Position numbers and translations under genes: made by a program. The notes beneath the pieces are model-generated. The model saw nothing but the letters and a program-made list of their open reading frames with translations. It had not been told where the DNA came from and did no database searches. From Chloroflexota bacterium (GTDB lineage Bacteria; Chloroflexota; Dehalococcoidia; Lucifugimonadales; Lucifugimonadaceae), in NCBI GenBank assembly GCA_016210435.1, contig JACQUF010000386.1, positions 1 through 5,493 on the forward strand: a DNA stretch of 5,493 nucleotides. The letters are read 5' to 3'. Within the stretch, counting starts at the first letter, position 1, and every line of letters starts with the position of its first letter. Shown one piece after another: positions 1-4,644 of this stretch.

Positions 1-401
1 GAGACCACGTTCAAAGTGACCCCGGCCTCCTGCGGCCGGTTACGGTCGTAGTAGGTCTGTACCGTGGATATGGATCCTGCCTGCCCGAATTCGGGCGGGA
101 CTATGATCACCGCGTGCAGGTCGCCTTCCTCGAGTTCCTTCATGGCTTCCTGGCGATCCATCTCGCGCACGTCGATGACGCCATCATCGGCGACTTGCCC
201 GACGGCCTCGACGAATCTTGCGGAAACCTCGCTGCCCGCCTCATCGATCACGACCGCGTGTGGCGGATTGAAGCGATCGAAGTCGAGCAGCCCGAAAATC
301 AGCATCACGAGCAAAGGGAAGAAGAGCGACCAGAAGATCGCCTGCCGGTTGCGGAAATACATCTTCAGCGAAGCCGCGGACATCGATGTAAAGAGGCGCA
401 T
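1..401 (-). CDS. ABC-2 type transporter permease, N-terminal part (runs off left edge)
   Basis: The reading frame opens with ATG at 401-399, directly abutting the TAG stop of the ATPase gene (TAGATG). A GAGGAA Shine-Dalgarno sequence lies inside the ATPase's last codons. The visible 133 codons stay open to the window edge. The protein starts MRLFTSMSAASLKMYFRNRQ, followed by one strong hydrophobic segment at about residues 21-41 (AIFWSLFFPLLVMLIFGLL). A long soluble stretch follows with alternating charged segments, including VVIDEAG and DLHAVIIVPPEFG. This is the usual start of an ABC-2 permease: cytoplasmic amphipathic N-terminus, first membrane helix, then a large extracytoplasmic loop before the remaining helices, which lie outside the window. 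Adjacency to a DrrA/NodI-like ATPase supports a two-gene exporter for a drug, lipid or polysaccharide; the substrate cannot be read. M7 is a possible alternative start but has no better ribosome site. Confidence 0.85.
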   Translation of the reverse strand, partial: MRLFTSMSAASLKMYFRNRQAIFWSLFFPLLVMLIFGLLDFDRFNPPHAVVIDEAGSEVSARFVEAVGQVADDGVIDVREMDRQEAMKELEEGDLHAVIIVPPEFGQAGSISTVQTYYDRNRPQEAGVTLNVV

Positions 402-1166
402 CTATTCCTCTCTGAGGCTGTGCCCGGTGAGATTGATGAAAACGTCCTCGAGGTTCGCTGGCTTGACCTCGCGACTGTGGCGGAAGCCCGTGGCGAGGAG
501 GCGATCGACGAGCACCGCGGGTGAATCGAGGGCGACCACTTTTCCGCGGTCGACGATCGCCACACGGTCGCACAACTCTTCCGCCTCTTCCATGTAGTGC
601 GTCGTAAGCACAACCGTCGTTCCGGCGGCGCGGATGCTTCCGATGAGTTCCCACATGTGCCGTCGCGCCTGGGGATCGAGGCCCGTCGTTGGTTCGTCGA
701 GAAACAGCACCACAGGTTTGTTCACCAGCGCCACCGCGATCGAAAGGCGCTGCTTCTGCCCTCCGGACAGCGTCGGGTAGTAGGCGCCTGCCTTTTCGCG
801 GAGCCCGACCCGTTCGAGAAGAACCCGGGGCTCGACGCGCGTCGCGTAGCAGTCCCCGAACAGGCTGACGATCTCGGTGAGCTTGAGGTGATCGAAGAAC
901 GCGGCAGACTGCAGCTGAACGCCGATAATGGCCTTCACTTTTTTCGGGCTTCGAGCCACGTCGATACCATCGACGATGGCCTGCCCCGAGTCCGCCTTGC
1001 GCATCCCTTCCAGGATCTCGATCGTCGTTGTCTTGCCGGCGCCGTTGGGCCCCAGCATTCCGAAGATCTCGCCATGGCGGACCTCGAAAGACATTCCGTC
1101 GACGGCCCGGAGGTCACCGTAACGCTTGCACAGATCCCTGGCGACGATCACGCTGTGATTGGACAT
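402..1166 (-). CDS. ABC transporter ATP-binding protein (DrrA/CcmA-like, ABC-2 exporter ATPase)
   Basis: A 254-aa nucleotide-binding subunit that powers the adjacent ABC-2 permease at the cytoplasmic face. All core motifs are intact: Walker A GPNGAGKTT at about residues 39-47, Q-loop glutamine around 84-86, signature LSGGQKQR at 133-140, Walker B VLFLDE at 153-158 followed by the D-loop TTGLD, and the H-loop histidine at 190 (TTHYMEEAEEL). The short C-terminal region ends NLEDVFINLTGHSLREE, the typical tail of exporter ATPases in this subgroup. It is at the short end of the family, many members having 300 or more residues. I chose the ATG at 1166-1164 (MSNHSVIVARDL) because family homology begins there. 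An upstream in-frame TTG at 1193 would add nine unlike residues inside the opposite gene. No clear ribosome site precedes either start. The stop abuts the permease start, indicating translational coupling. Confidence 0.93.
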   Translation of the reverse strand: MSNHSVIVARDLCKRYGDLRAVDGMSFEVRHGEIFGMLGPNGAGKTTTIEILEGMRKADSGQAIVDGIDVARSPKKVKAIIGVQLQSAAFFDHLKLTEIVSLFGDCYATRVEPRVLLERVGLREKAGAYYPTLSGGQKQRLSIAVALVNKPVVLFLDEPTTGLDPQARRHMWELIGSIRAAGTTVVLTTHYMEEAEELCDRVAIVDRGKVVALDSPAVLVDRLLATGFRHSREVKPANLEDVFINLTGHSLREE

Positions 1167-1554
1167 GAAATACACGCCGTCCGATGCCAACAAGTTGCTG
1201 CCGTGGCTGACTCAGCAATTGCAGCACGTCAAAGCCGCGGCGGCAACGTTACGTGAGGCGCAGGCCGCGGTCCAATCGCTGAGCAGCAAAGCTCGCGGCA
1301 ACGGGTCGCACGACCTCAGCCCGCTGCTTTCGGAAGCAGAACGGACGGCTGCGAACCGTCTTCGAGAATTCGAGGCGGCGGTGAAGCAGATCGGCGAGCG
1401 CGAGGTTCAGATCCGGGACTTCGATATTGGCCTCGTAGATTTCCCCGGCGATCGCGAGGGGCGGCCGGTGTGGCTTTGCTGGAAGATCGGCGAGCCTGAG
1501 GTGGCCTTCTGGCACGAATCCGATCAGGGGTACACCAGCCGCCAGCCGCTGTAA
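1165..1554 (+). CDS. DUF2203 family protein
   Basis: A 129-aa soluble protein of unknown function. It begins MKYTPSDANKLLPWL, the characteristic DUF2203 opening (aromatic/T-x-x-x-AN-x-LLPxL). Two long alanine- and glutamate-rich helices likely to form a coiled coil follow, at about residues 15-45 and 55-85. It ends in the highly conserved block GLVDFPGDREGRPVWLCW, then GEPEVAFWHE and RQPL. These conserved C-terminal motifs make the family assignment firm, but no biochemical role is established that I can name. The ATG at 1165 is preferred over TTG at 1159 because the family begins at this methionine. No good Shine-Dalgarno sequence is visible upstream. The gene is divergent from the ABC exporter, with overlapping start codons, and convergent with the P-II gene, whose stop lies 28 nt beyond. 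No terminator is evident in that gap. Confidence 0.88.
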   Translation: MKYTPSDANKLLPWLTQQLQHVKAAAATLREAQAAVQSLSSKARGNGSHDLSPLLSEAERTAANRLREFEAAVKQIGEREVQIRDFDIGLVDFPGDREGRPVWLCWKIGEPEVAFWHESDQGYTSRQPL

Positions 1555-1582
1555 GGCCCGTAGTCGCGGTCTGAGGCTGGAG

Positions 1583-2023
1583 TCACTTTTTTGTGGCAGG
1601 CGCCTTCTTGCGGCGCCGGAGCCGCAATCGCCGGCGGGGTTTCTTCGGCTGCTCCGATTGCTCGACCGGCGGGACAACGGACTCGACGAGCGCGGCGTCG
1701 TCGCGCTCCCCTGTCCGGATCCGGTACGCGCGCTTGACCTCAGTCACGAAGATCTTGCCGTCGCCGATGCGGCCGCTCCTGGCGCTGTCGATGATCGCCT
1801 CCACGGCACGGTCCAGGAGCTTGTCCGGGACAACGACGTCGATCCGGATCTTCGGCAATAGATCGACGCGGTATTCGACACCGTGGAGGGTGTCGGTCAC
1901 GCCGCCTTGCTGACCGAATCCGCTGGCTTCGGTGACGGTCATGCCTTTGACGCCGGCCTTCTGCAGTGCCTCCTTGACGGGCACGAGACGAGTCGGCTGG
2001 ATGATCGCCAGGATGTGCTTCAC
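1583..2023 (-). CDS. glnB/glnK: P-II nitrogen regulatory protein with a basic C-terminal extension
   Basis: A 146-aa member of the P-II family, the trimeric sensors of 2-oxoglutarate and ATP/ADP that control ammonium transport and nitrogen metabolism. Residues 1-112 align without gaps to the classical 112-aa proteins. MTVTEASGFG (28-37) leads into the T-loop, Gln39 and Lys58 (2-oxoglutarate/Mg-ATP site) are present, and so is Tyr51 (GVEYRVD), the uridylylation or adenylylation site. The B-loop SARSGRIGDGK ends at Lys90, and the C-loop arginines lie at 101 and 103 (RIRTGE). The T-loop tip differs: position 46 is Leu and position 47 is His, where E. coli GlnK has Arg47. Residues 113-146 are an extra tail whose last 20 residues contain 13 Lys/Arg. 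The start is GTG at 2023-2021, which matches the canonical N-terminus; only a weak G-rich ribosome site precedes it. It lies 28 nt after the winged-helix gene on the same strand, so the two are likely co-transcribed. GlnB and GlnK subtypes cannot be separated here; linkage to amtB favours GlnK. Confidence 0.95.
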   Translation of the reverse strand: MKHILAIIQPTRLVPVKEALQKAGVKGMTVTEASGFGQQGGVTDTLHGVEYRVDLLPKIRIDVVVPDKLLDRAVEAIIDSARSGRIGDGKIFVTEVKRAYRIRTGERDDAALVESVVPPVEQSEQPKKPRRRLRLRRRKKAPATKK

Positions 2024-2051
2024 GGAAGCCCCCGCGTCAGAAGGGAAAGGC

Positions 2052-2420
2052 TTAGTCGGCGGGGTTCAACAGGCGGTATCCGCGCATGTAGATCGAGCGA
2101 ATACCTGGGTGGCCCGCCGTGGTCAGTTTACGACGTAGACGGGAAATGTAAGTGTCGACAACCCGTGCCTTGGAATCGCCCGCGCCCCAGATCCTGTCGT
2201 GGAGCTCGCGGCGCGAAATGACCCTTACGTGCTCCTCGAGGAGCACGCGCAGCAGATCTAACTCGCGGGCTGTCAACTCGAGTGTTGTCTTACCGAATCC
2301 CACCGTGAACAGGTCCAGGTCGAGATGTATCCCACACTCTGAGAGCGAACGCTGAAGGGGCATGCGACGAGGACCCTTGATCAGGACGGGCGCGGCGACA
2401 TCGTCGGACGGAGCGGACAT
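2052..2420 (-). CDS. Receiver-less OmpR/PhoB-type winged-helix DNA-binding protein, putative nitrogen regulator
   Basis: A 122-aa protein made of a 29-residue unstructured N-terminus and one Trans_reg_C winged-helix domain (about residues 30-118). The domain shows the classical landmarks: an N-terminal beta-sheet segment (GIHLDLDLFTV), LTARELDLLRVLLE (alpha-1), VISRRELHDRIWG (alpha-2 and transactivation loop), the recognition helix ARVVDTYISRLRRKL (about 85-99) and the wing IRSIYMRGYRLL. Full response regulators have about 110 more residues carrying a phosphorylatable Asp. Here the upstream DNA is non-coding control region, so the receiver is absent rather than frameshifted away. The ATG at 2420-2418 is supported by GAGG seven nt upstream. 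It precedes the P-II gene by 28 nt and is divergent from the amtB operon, across a region with 11-bp phased half-sites of the kind OmpR-family proteins bind. A GlnR-like nitrogen role is inferred from this context; the domain assignment itself is firm. Confidence 0.88.
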   Translation of the reverse strand: MSAPSDDVAAPVLIKGPRRMPLQRSLSECGIHLDLDLFTVGFGKTTLELTARELDLLRVLLEEHVRVISRRELHDRIWGAGDSKARVVDTYISRLRRKLTTAGHPGIRSIYMRGYRLLNPAD

Positions 2421-2472
2421 CGATCAGCCTCGTTTCACGAAATCGGCAATACCAGCAGGCTAGCAATGCCCT

Positions 2473-2543
2473 GTTAAACGGCGGTTGCGACCGCGTTACG
2501 CGGGCGTGACATCTGTGTTACGGCGATATTTCCGGTATGTGAC
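2473..2543. promoter_or_regulatory. Operator array 1: phased 11-bp GTnAC half-sites (GlnR-box-like)
   Basis: Five-base half-sites recur with exactly six bases between them. On the plus strand they are GTTAA 2473, GTTGC 2484, GTTAC 2495, GTGAC 2506, GTTAC 2517, ATTTC 2528 (weak) and GTGAC 2539. Read on the minus strand, toward the winged-helix gene, the first three are GTCAC-n6-GAAAT-n6-GTAAC. This closely fits the actinobacterial GlnR box gTnAC-n6-GaAAC repeated. An 11-bp step places each site on the same DNA face, as OmpR/PhoB-family dimers require. The array ends about 53 nt upstream of the winged-helix start codon. The protein that binds is inferred. Confidence 0.72.
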
Positions 2544-2592
2544 AGCAAAGCCGCGCGCTCGTTTGCATTGCGCGCGGAACCCCCCACCCCGC

Positions 2593-2641
2593 GACACATC
2601 ATTGTTACGCGGTCGTAACAGGTCCGACATGCCCGTGTAAC
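2593..2641. promoter_or_regulatory. Operator array 2: phased 11-bp GTnAC half-sites upstream of the small-protein/amtB operon
   Basis: A second array with the same 11-bp step: GACAC 2593 (partial), GTTAC 2604, GTAAC 2615, GACAT 2626 (partial) and GTAAC 2637. The pattern GTTAC-n6-GTAAC-n6-GACAT-n6-GTAAC again matches the GlnR-box architecture. It lies 56 nt upstream of the first plus-strand start codon, a suitable place for an activator of the amtB operon. It is not in exact helical register with array 1 (65 nt between 2539 and 2604), so the two look like separate operators serving the two divergent transcripts. Confidence 0.72.
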
Positions 2642-2663
2642 AGCTCCTCGACAACATTGTCGC

Positions 2664-2669
2664 TAGAAC
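2664..2669 (+). promoter_or_regulatory. Possible -10 element for the small-protein/amtB operon
   Basis: TAGAAC matches four of six bases of the TATAAT consensus and lies 22 bp (two helical turns) downstream of the last half-site of operator array 2. No recognisable -35 hexamer precedes it at 17 bp. That would suit a class-II activated promoter where an OmpR-family protein substitutes for -35 contacts. This is a weak match in short DNA and could be chance. Confidence 0.2.
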
Positions 2670-2686
2670 GGTTCGAGATTCCATTT

Positions 2687-2693
2687 GGGAGGG
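2687..2693 (+). promoter_or_regulatory. Strong Shine-Dalgarno sequence for the 44-aa membrane protein
   Basis: GGGAGGG lies four bases before ATG at 2698. It is the strongest ribosome-binding site in the window and the main non-coding argument that the short frame downstream is translated. Confidence 0.75.
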
Positions 2694-2697
2694 ATTA

Positions 2698-2832
2698 ATG
2701 CCCGCACAGGCGCTTTTTGCGGTTGGTTTCTTCGCCGTGCTCTTCATCGCCTTTGTCGTCTTGCCGAGCAAGCTTCGTAAGCGACATGAGGCAGGCACGA
2801 GAGACGACGTCACCACTCTCGGTAACAGGTAG
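2698..2832 (+). CDS. Small single-span membrane protein upstream of amtB (44 aa)
   Basis: A 44-codon frame from ATG 2698 to TAG 2832 with a near-ideal ribosome site. The sequence reads MPAQALFAVGFFAVL at its start. Residues 5-22 are almost entirely hydrophobic and form one transmembrane helix. A basic cluster PSKLRKRH (23-30) follows, then a short polar tail rich in Asp/Thr (GTRDDVTTLGNR). By the positive-inside rule the C-terminus should face the cytoplasm. There is no signal-peptidase motif, so it is probably a membrane-anchored microprotein rather than a secreted one. It lies between the GlnR-like operator and amtB, with the amtB start 54 nt after its stop, so it should share amtB's transcript. 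I do not recognise a family. A role as a subunit or modulator of the ammonium transporter is inference from position; a leader peptide that couples translation is the alternative. Confidence 0.62.
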   Translation: MPAQALFAVGFFAVLFIAFVVLPSKLRKRHEAGTRDDVTTLGNR

Positions 2833-2835
2833 AAA

Positions 2836-2860
2836 CGGGCGGGCCGCAACGGCCCGCCTG
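2836..2860 (+). terminator. GC-rich hairpin between the small ORF and amtB (attenuator or processing hairpin)
   Basis: A perfect 9-bp stem, GGCGGGCCG (2838-2846) with CGGCCCGCC (2850-2858), closed by a CAA loop. It extends by a G-U and a C-G pair to 2836/2860. No T-run follows (TGGCATGTAGG), so it is not a good intrinsic terminator. It could partly attenuate readthrough, stabilise the 3' end of the small-ORF message or lower amtB expression relative to the upstream gene. The hairpin is plain in the sequence; its function is inferred. Confidence 0.55.
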
Positions 2861-2867
2861 GCATGTA

Positions 2868-2874
2868 GGGGAGG
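2868..2874 (+). promoter_or_regulatory. Ribosome-binding site for amtB with long spacer
   Basis: GGGGAGG is the only Shine-Dalgarno-like sequence before amtB, but it sits 12 nt from ATG 2887, longer than the usual 5-9 nt. No other in-frame start lies closer. The signal-peptide structure of the product supports 2887 as the true start, so amtB translation may be modest or coupled. Confidence 0.5.
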
Positions 2875-2886
2875 TCGCGCGCGCAT

Positions 2887-4311
2887 ATGCGTCGTTTCAT
2901 TCAGAGTCGATGGACTCGCATAGGTTTGATGGTCGCCACGCTGGGCGTGGCATTCTTCGGGATTCCCGCGCTCGTTCACGCTGCCGATCCCAACGGCGCA
3001 GACACGATCGCGGCCAATCCGAATGCCGGCCTCAATATGGCGTGGACCCTGATTGCCGGTTTCCTGGTGTTCTTCATGCAGCTGGGTTTCGCCTTCCTGG
3101 GCGCCGGCCTCATTCGGTCCAAGAACACCATGAACTACATGACGAAGTCGTTCCTGGACTTCTGCATCGCGTCCCTCGGGTTCTGGGCCTTCGGGTTCGC
3201 CCTGATGTTCGGCGGTTCAAAGCTCTGGCCCGGGCTCGAAGACGGTAACACCGTAATCGGATTCTCGGGGTTTTTCCTTACCGGCGAGAACTACGACGTC
3301 TCGACCATCATGGGCTGGTTCTTCCAGATGGTGTTTGCCGCGACCGCGGCGACCATCGTTGCCGGCGCGGTGGCCGAGCGCATGAAGATCACCGCCTACC
3401 TCGCGTACAGCTTCATCATCGGCGCGTTGATCTACCCGATCTACGGGCACTGGATGTGGGGCGGTGGCTGGCTCGGTACTCTCCACATTGGCGGGGCAAT
3501 CGGTGCGCGTGACTTCGCCGGTTCAGGCGTCGTACACACGGTCGGTGGCCTTGCTGCCCTGGTCGGCGCGTGGATGGTTGGACCTCGCATCGGGAAGTTC
3601 AACAGCGATGGCACGCCGAACCTGATCAAGGGGCACAACCTTCCGTACGTTGCGATTGGCACTTTCATCCTGTTCTTCGGCTGGTTCGGCTTCAACCCGG
3701 GCAGCACGCTAGCGGCGACCGATCTCAGGATTTCGGTAATTGCCGTCAACACCTTCCTCGCTGGCGCGACCGGCGCGGTGGTGGCGATGTACTGGAAGTT
3801 TGCCCGCACCGGCAAGGCCGATCTTGTGTTGGCATGCAACGGCGCGCTGGCAGGACTGGTGGCCATCACTGCGCCGTGCGCGTTCGTGGCTCCGTGGGCC
3901 GCGGTCGTCATTGGTGCGGTCGCCGCGCCAGTGATGATAGGCACCGCTTACCTGGTGGAGCGCGTGCTCAAAGTGGATGACGTTGTGGGTGCGGTTCCCG
4001 TACACGCCGGCGCCGGGATCTGGGGCCTGCTCGCAGTGGGCATCTTCGCCGATGGCACCTACCTCGACGTGAGCGGCCTGGTTGATGGCAGTGCTAACCA
4101 GCTCGTTCTCCAGATCATCGACGTGCTGGTCGTCATCGCCTGGACCGTGGCCACTGCGGCCATTACCTTCTACGCGATCAAGAAGACCATCGGCCTTCGC
4201 GCATCCAAAGAAGAGGAACTCGCTGGTCTCGACGTACCCGAGCACGGCACGGAGGCGTACCCCGCGGATGTGCCAGTGCGGGTGGCTGCCGCGACCGGCG
4301 CGGCGGACTAA
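2887..4311 (+). CDS. amtB: Ammonium transporter, Amt/AmtB family
   Basis: A 474-aa integral membrane channel that takes up ammonium in the Amt/MEP/Rh family. Residues 1-32 form a signal peptide: basic n-region MRRFIQSRWTR, hydrophobic core, and a VHA-AD cleavage site. About eleven membrane helices follow. Conserved points, by E. coli AmtB equivalence, are Phe150 (F107 gate), Trp191 in MWGGG (W148), Asp209 in the Amt signature DFAGSGVVH (D160), the twin pore histidines His217 (H168) and His373 in VPVHAGAGIWG (H318), and Phe269 in GFNPGS (F215). The cytoplasmic C-terminal region keeps the Amt motif EEELAGLDVPEHGTEAY, the segment that couples subunits and contacts P-II. Length and motifs indicate a complete, functional transporter. 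It follows the 44-aa gene, faces away from the P-II operon and is closed by a terminator. Nitrogen control through the upstream operators is inferred. This differs from the usual glnK-amtB operon because P-II is divergent here. Confidence 0.97.
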   Translation: MRRFIQSRWTRIGLMVATLGVAFFGIPALVHAADPNGADTIAANPNAGLNMAWTLIAGFLVFFMQLGFAFLGAGLIRSKNTMNYMTKSFLDFCIASLGFWAFGFALMFGGSKLWPGLEDGNTVIGFSGFFLTGENYDVSTIMGWFFQMVFAATAATIVAGAVAERMKITAYLAYSFIIGALIYPIYGHWMWGGGWLGTLHIGGAIGARDFAGSGVVHTVGGLAALVGAWMVGPRIGKFNSDGTPNLIKGHNLPYVAIGTFILFFGWFGFNPGSTLAATDLRISVIAVNTFLAGATGAVVAMYWKFARTGKADLVLACNGALAGLVAITAPCAFVAPWAAVVIGAVAAPVMIGTAYLVERVLKVDDVVGAVPVHAGAGIWGLLAVGIFADGTYLDVSGLVDGSANQLVLQIIDVLVVIAWTVATAAITFYAIKKTIGLRASKEEELAGLDVPEHGTEAYPADVPVRVAAATGAAD

Positions 4312-4349
4312 TTCGGGATCGAATGGCCGCCTGGCCAACGTAAAAAACA

Positions 4350-4389
4350 GAAGAGGCCTCCTCGTGAACTCGGGGAGGCTTCTTCGTTT
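4350..4389 (+). terminator. Rho-independent-like terminator of the amtB operon
   Basis: A 12-bp stem pairs GAAGAGGCCTCC (4350-4361) with GGAGGCTTCTTC (4374-4385) with a single G-U pair and a 12-nt loop. It starts 38 nt after the amtB stop. A short TTT follows at 4387-4389, and a run of six A at 4342-4347 precedes it, so the element could also end transcription coming from the right. The T-tract is weak, but position and stem strength support termination. Confidence 0.7.
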
Positions 4390-4494
4390 CGCGGCTGTTT
4401 GGACACGCGCCATGCGCACCGGCCTTCGAGCCGGTCCTGCTGGCTGGCGCGTTCGTCCCATTTCCCTTACGCTCTCGATCCCGTGAAAATCCGT
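4390..4494. other. Spacer with no gene recognised
   Basis: No supportable coding frame, tRNA or promoter is seen here. A short 6-bp hairpin ACCGGC/GCCGGT (4418-4435) with a TTCG-containing loop is present, and a pyrimidine-rich stretch lies at 4455-4468. Both may be incidental. Confidence 0.4.
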
Positions 4495-4620
4495 CCCCCT
4501 CCGCTGGAAGGAGGGGGTTGAGGGGGTGGAGGAGCGGTCCTCATCTGACGTGTCGCCCTCCTGTTGAGGGGACGCAGATGTCGCGGCGCCTCCACCCTCA
4601 GCCGCCCTCCCTCCAGGGGG
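4495..4620. repeat. Large imperfect GC-rich palindrome, candidate dispersed repeat (REP/MITE-like)
   Basis: About 126 bp folds back on itself. The outer arm 4524-4532 (GGGTGGAGG) pairs with 4589-4597 (CCTCCACCC). An inner hairpin pairs CATCTG 4542-4547 with CAGATG 4575-4580, CGT 4549-4551 with ACG 4572-4574, and CCCTC 4556-4560 with GAGGG 4566-4570. At the left end CCCCCTCC 4495-4502 also forms its own perfect 8-bp stem with GGAGGGGG 4510-4517. The C-run edges (CCCCC at the left, GGGGG at the right) are mirror images, as expected for one inverted-repeat unit. Composition differs sharply from neighbouring DNA and no frame is coded. It sits directly upstream of the deacylase ribosome site. Dispersed status needs genome comparison; a structured leader RNA for the deacylase is the alternative. 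Confidence 0.6.
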
Positions 4621-4644
4621 AACTCAGGACCAAGGAGAACAAGC

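Noticed and set aside
83..96. A 14-bp perfect palindrome (GCCCGAATTCGGGC).
   Set aside because: It lies inside the permease coding sequence, where it encodes PEFG in the normal frame. No second copy or control context is seen; chance is sufficient.
597..1256. A 219-codon plus-strand frame antisense to the ABC ATPase.
   Set aside because: The opposite strand carries all ABC ATPase motifs. This frame gives a His/Arg/Asp-rich product with no family features.
1555..1582. A bidirectional terminator expected between the convergent DUF2203 and P-II genes.
   Set aside because: The 28-nt gap holds no stem of useful length followed by a T-run; the T6 at 1578-1583 belongs to the end of the P-II gene without a matching hairpin.
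2562..2567. TTGCAT as the -12 part of a sigma-54 promoter, attractive for a nitrogen gene.
   Set aside because: No TGGCAC-like -24 element is found at the required distance upstream.
2496..2900. A 134-codon minus-strand open frame across the divergent control region.
   Set aside because: It overlaps the operator arrays, the small plus-strand gene and the start of amtB. Its product is rich in Arg/Ser/Cys with no domain, typical of an antisense shadow in high-GC DNA.
3709..4461. A 250-codon minus-strand frame antisense to amtB.
   Set aside because: It mirrors the third-position GC bias of amtB, has no recognisable domain and would run through the amtB terminator.
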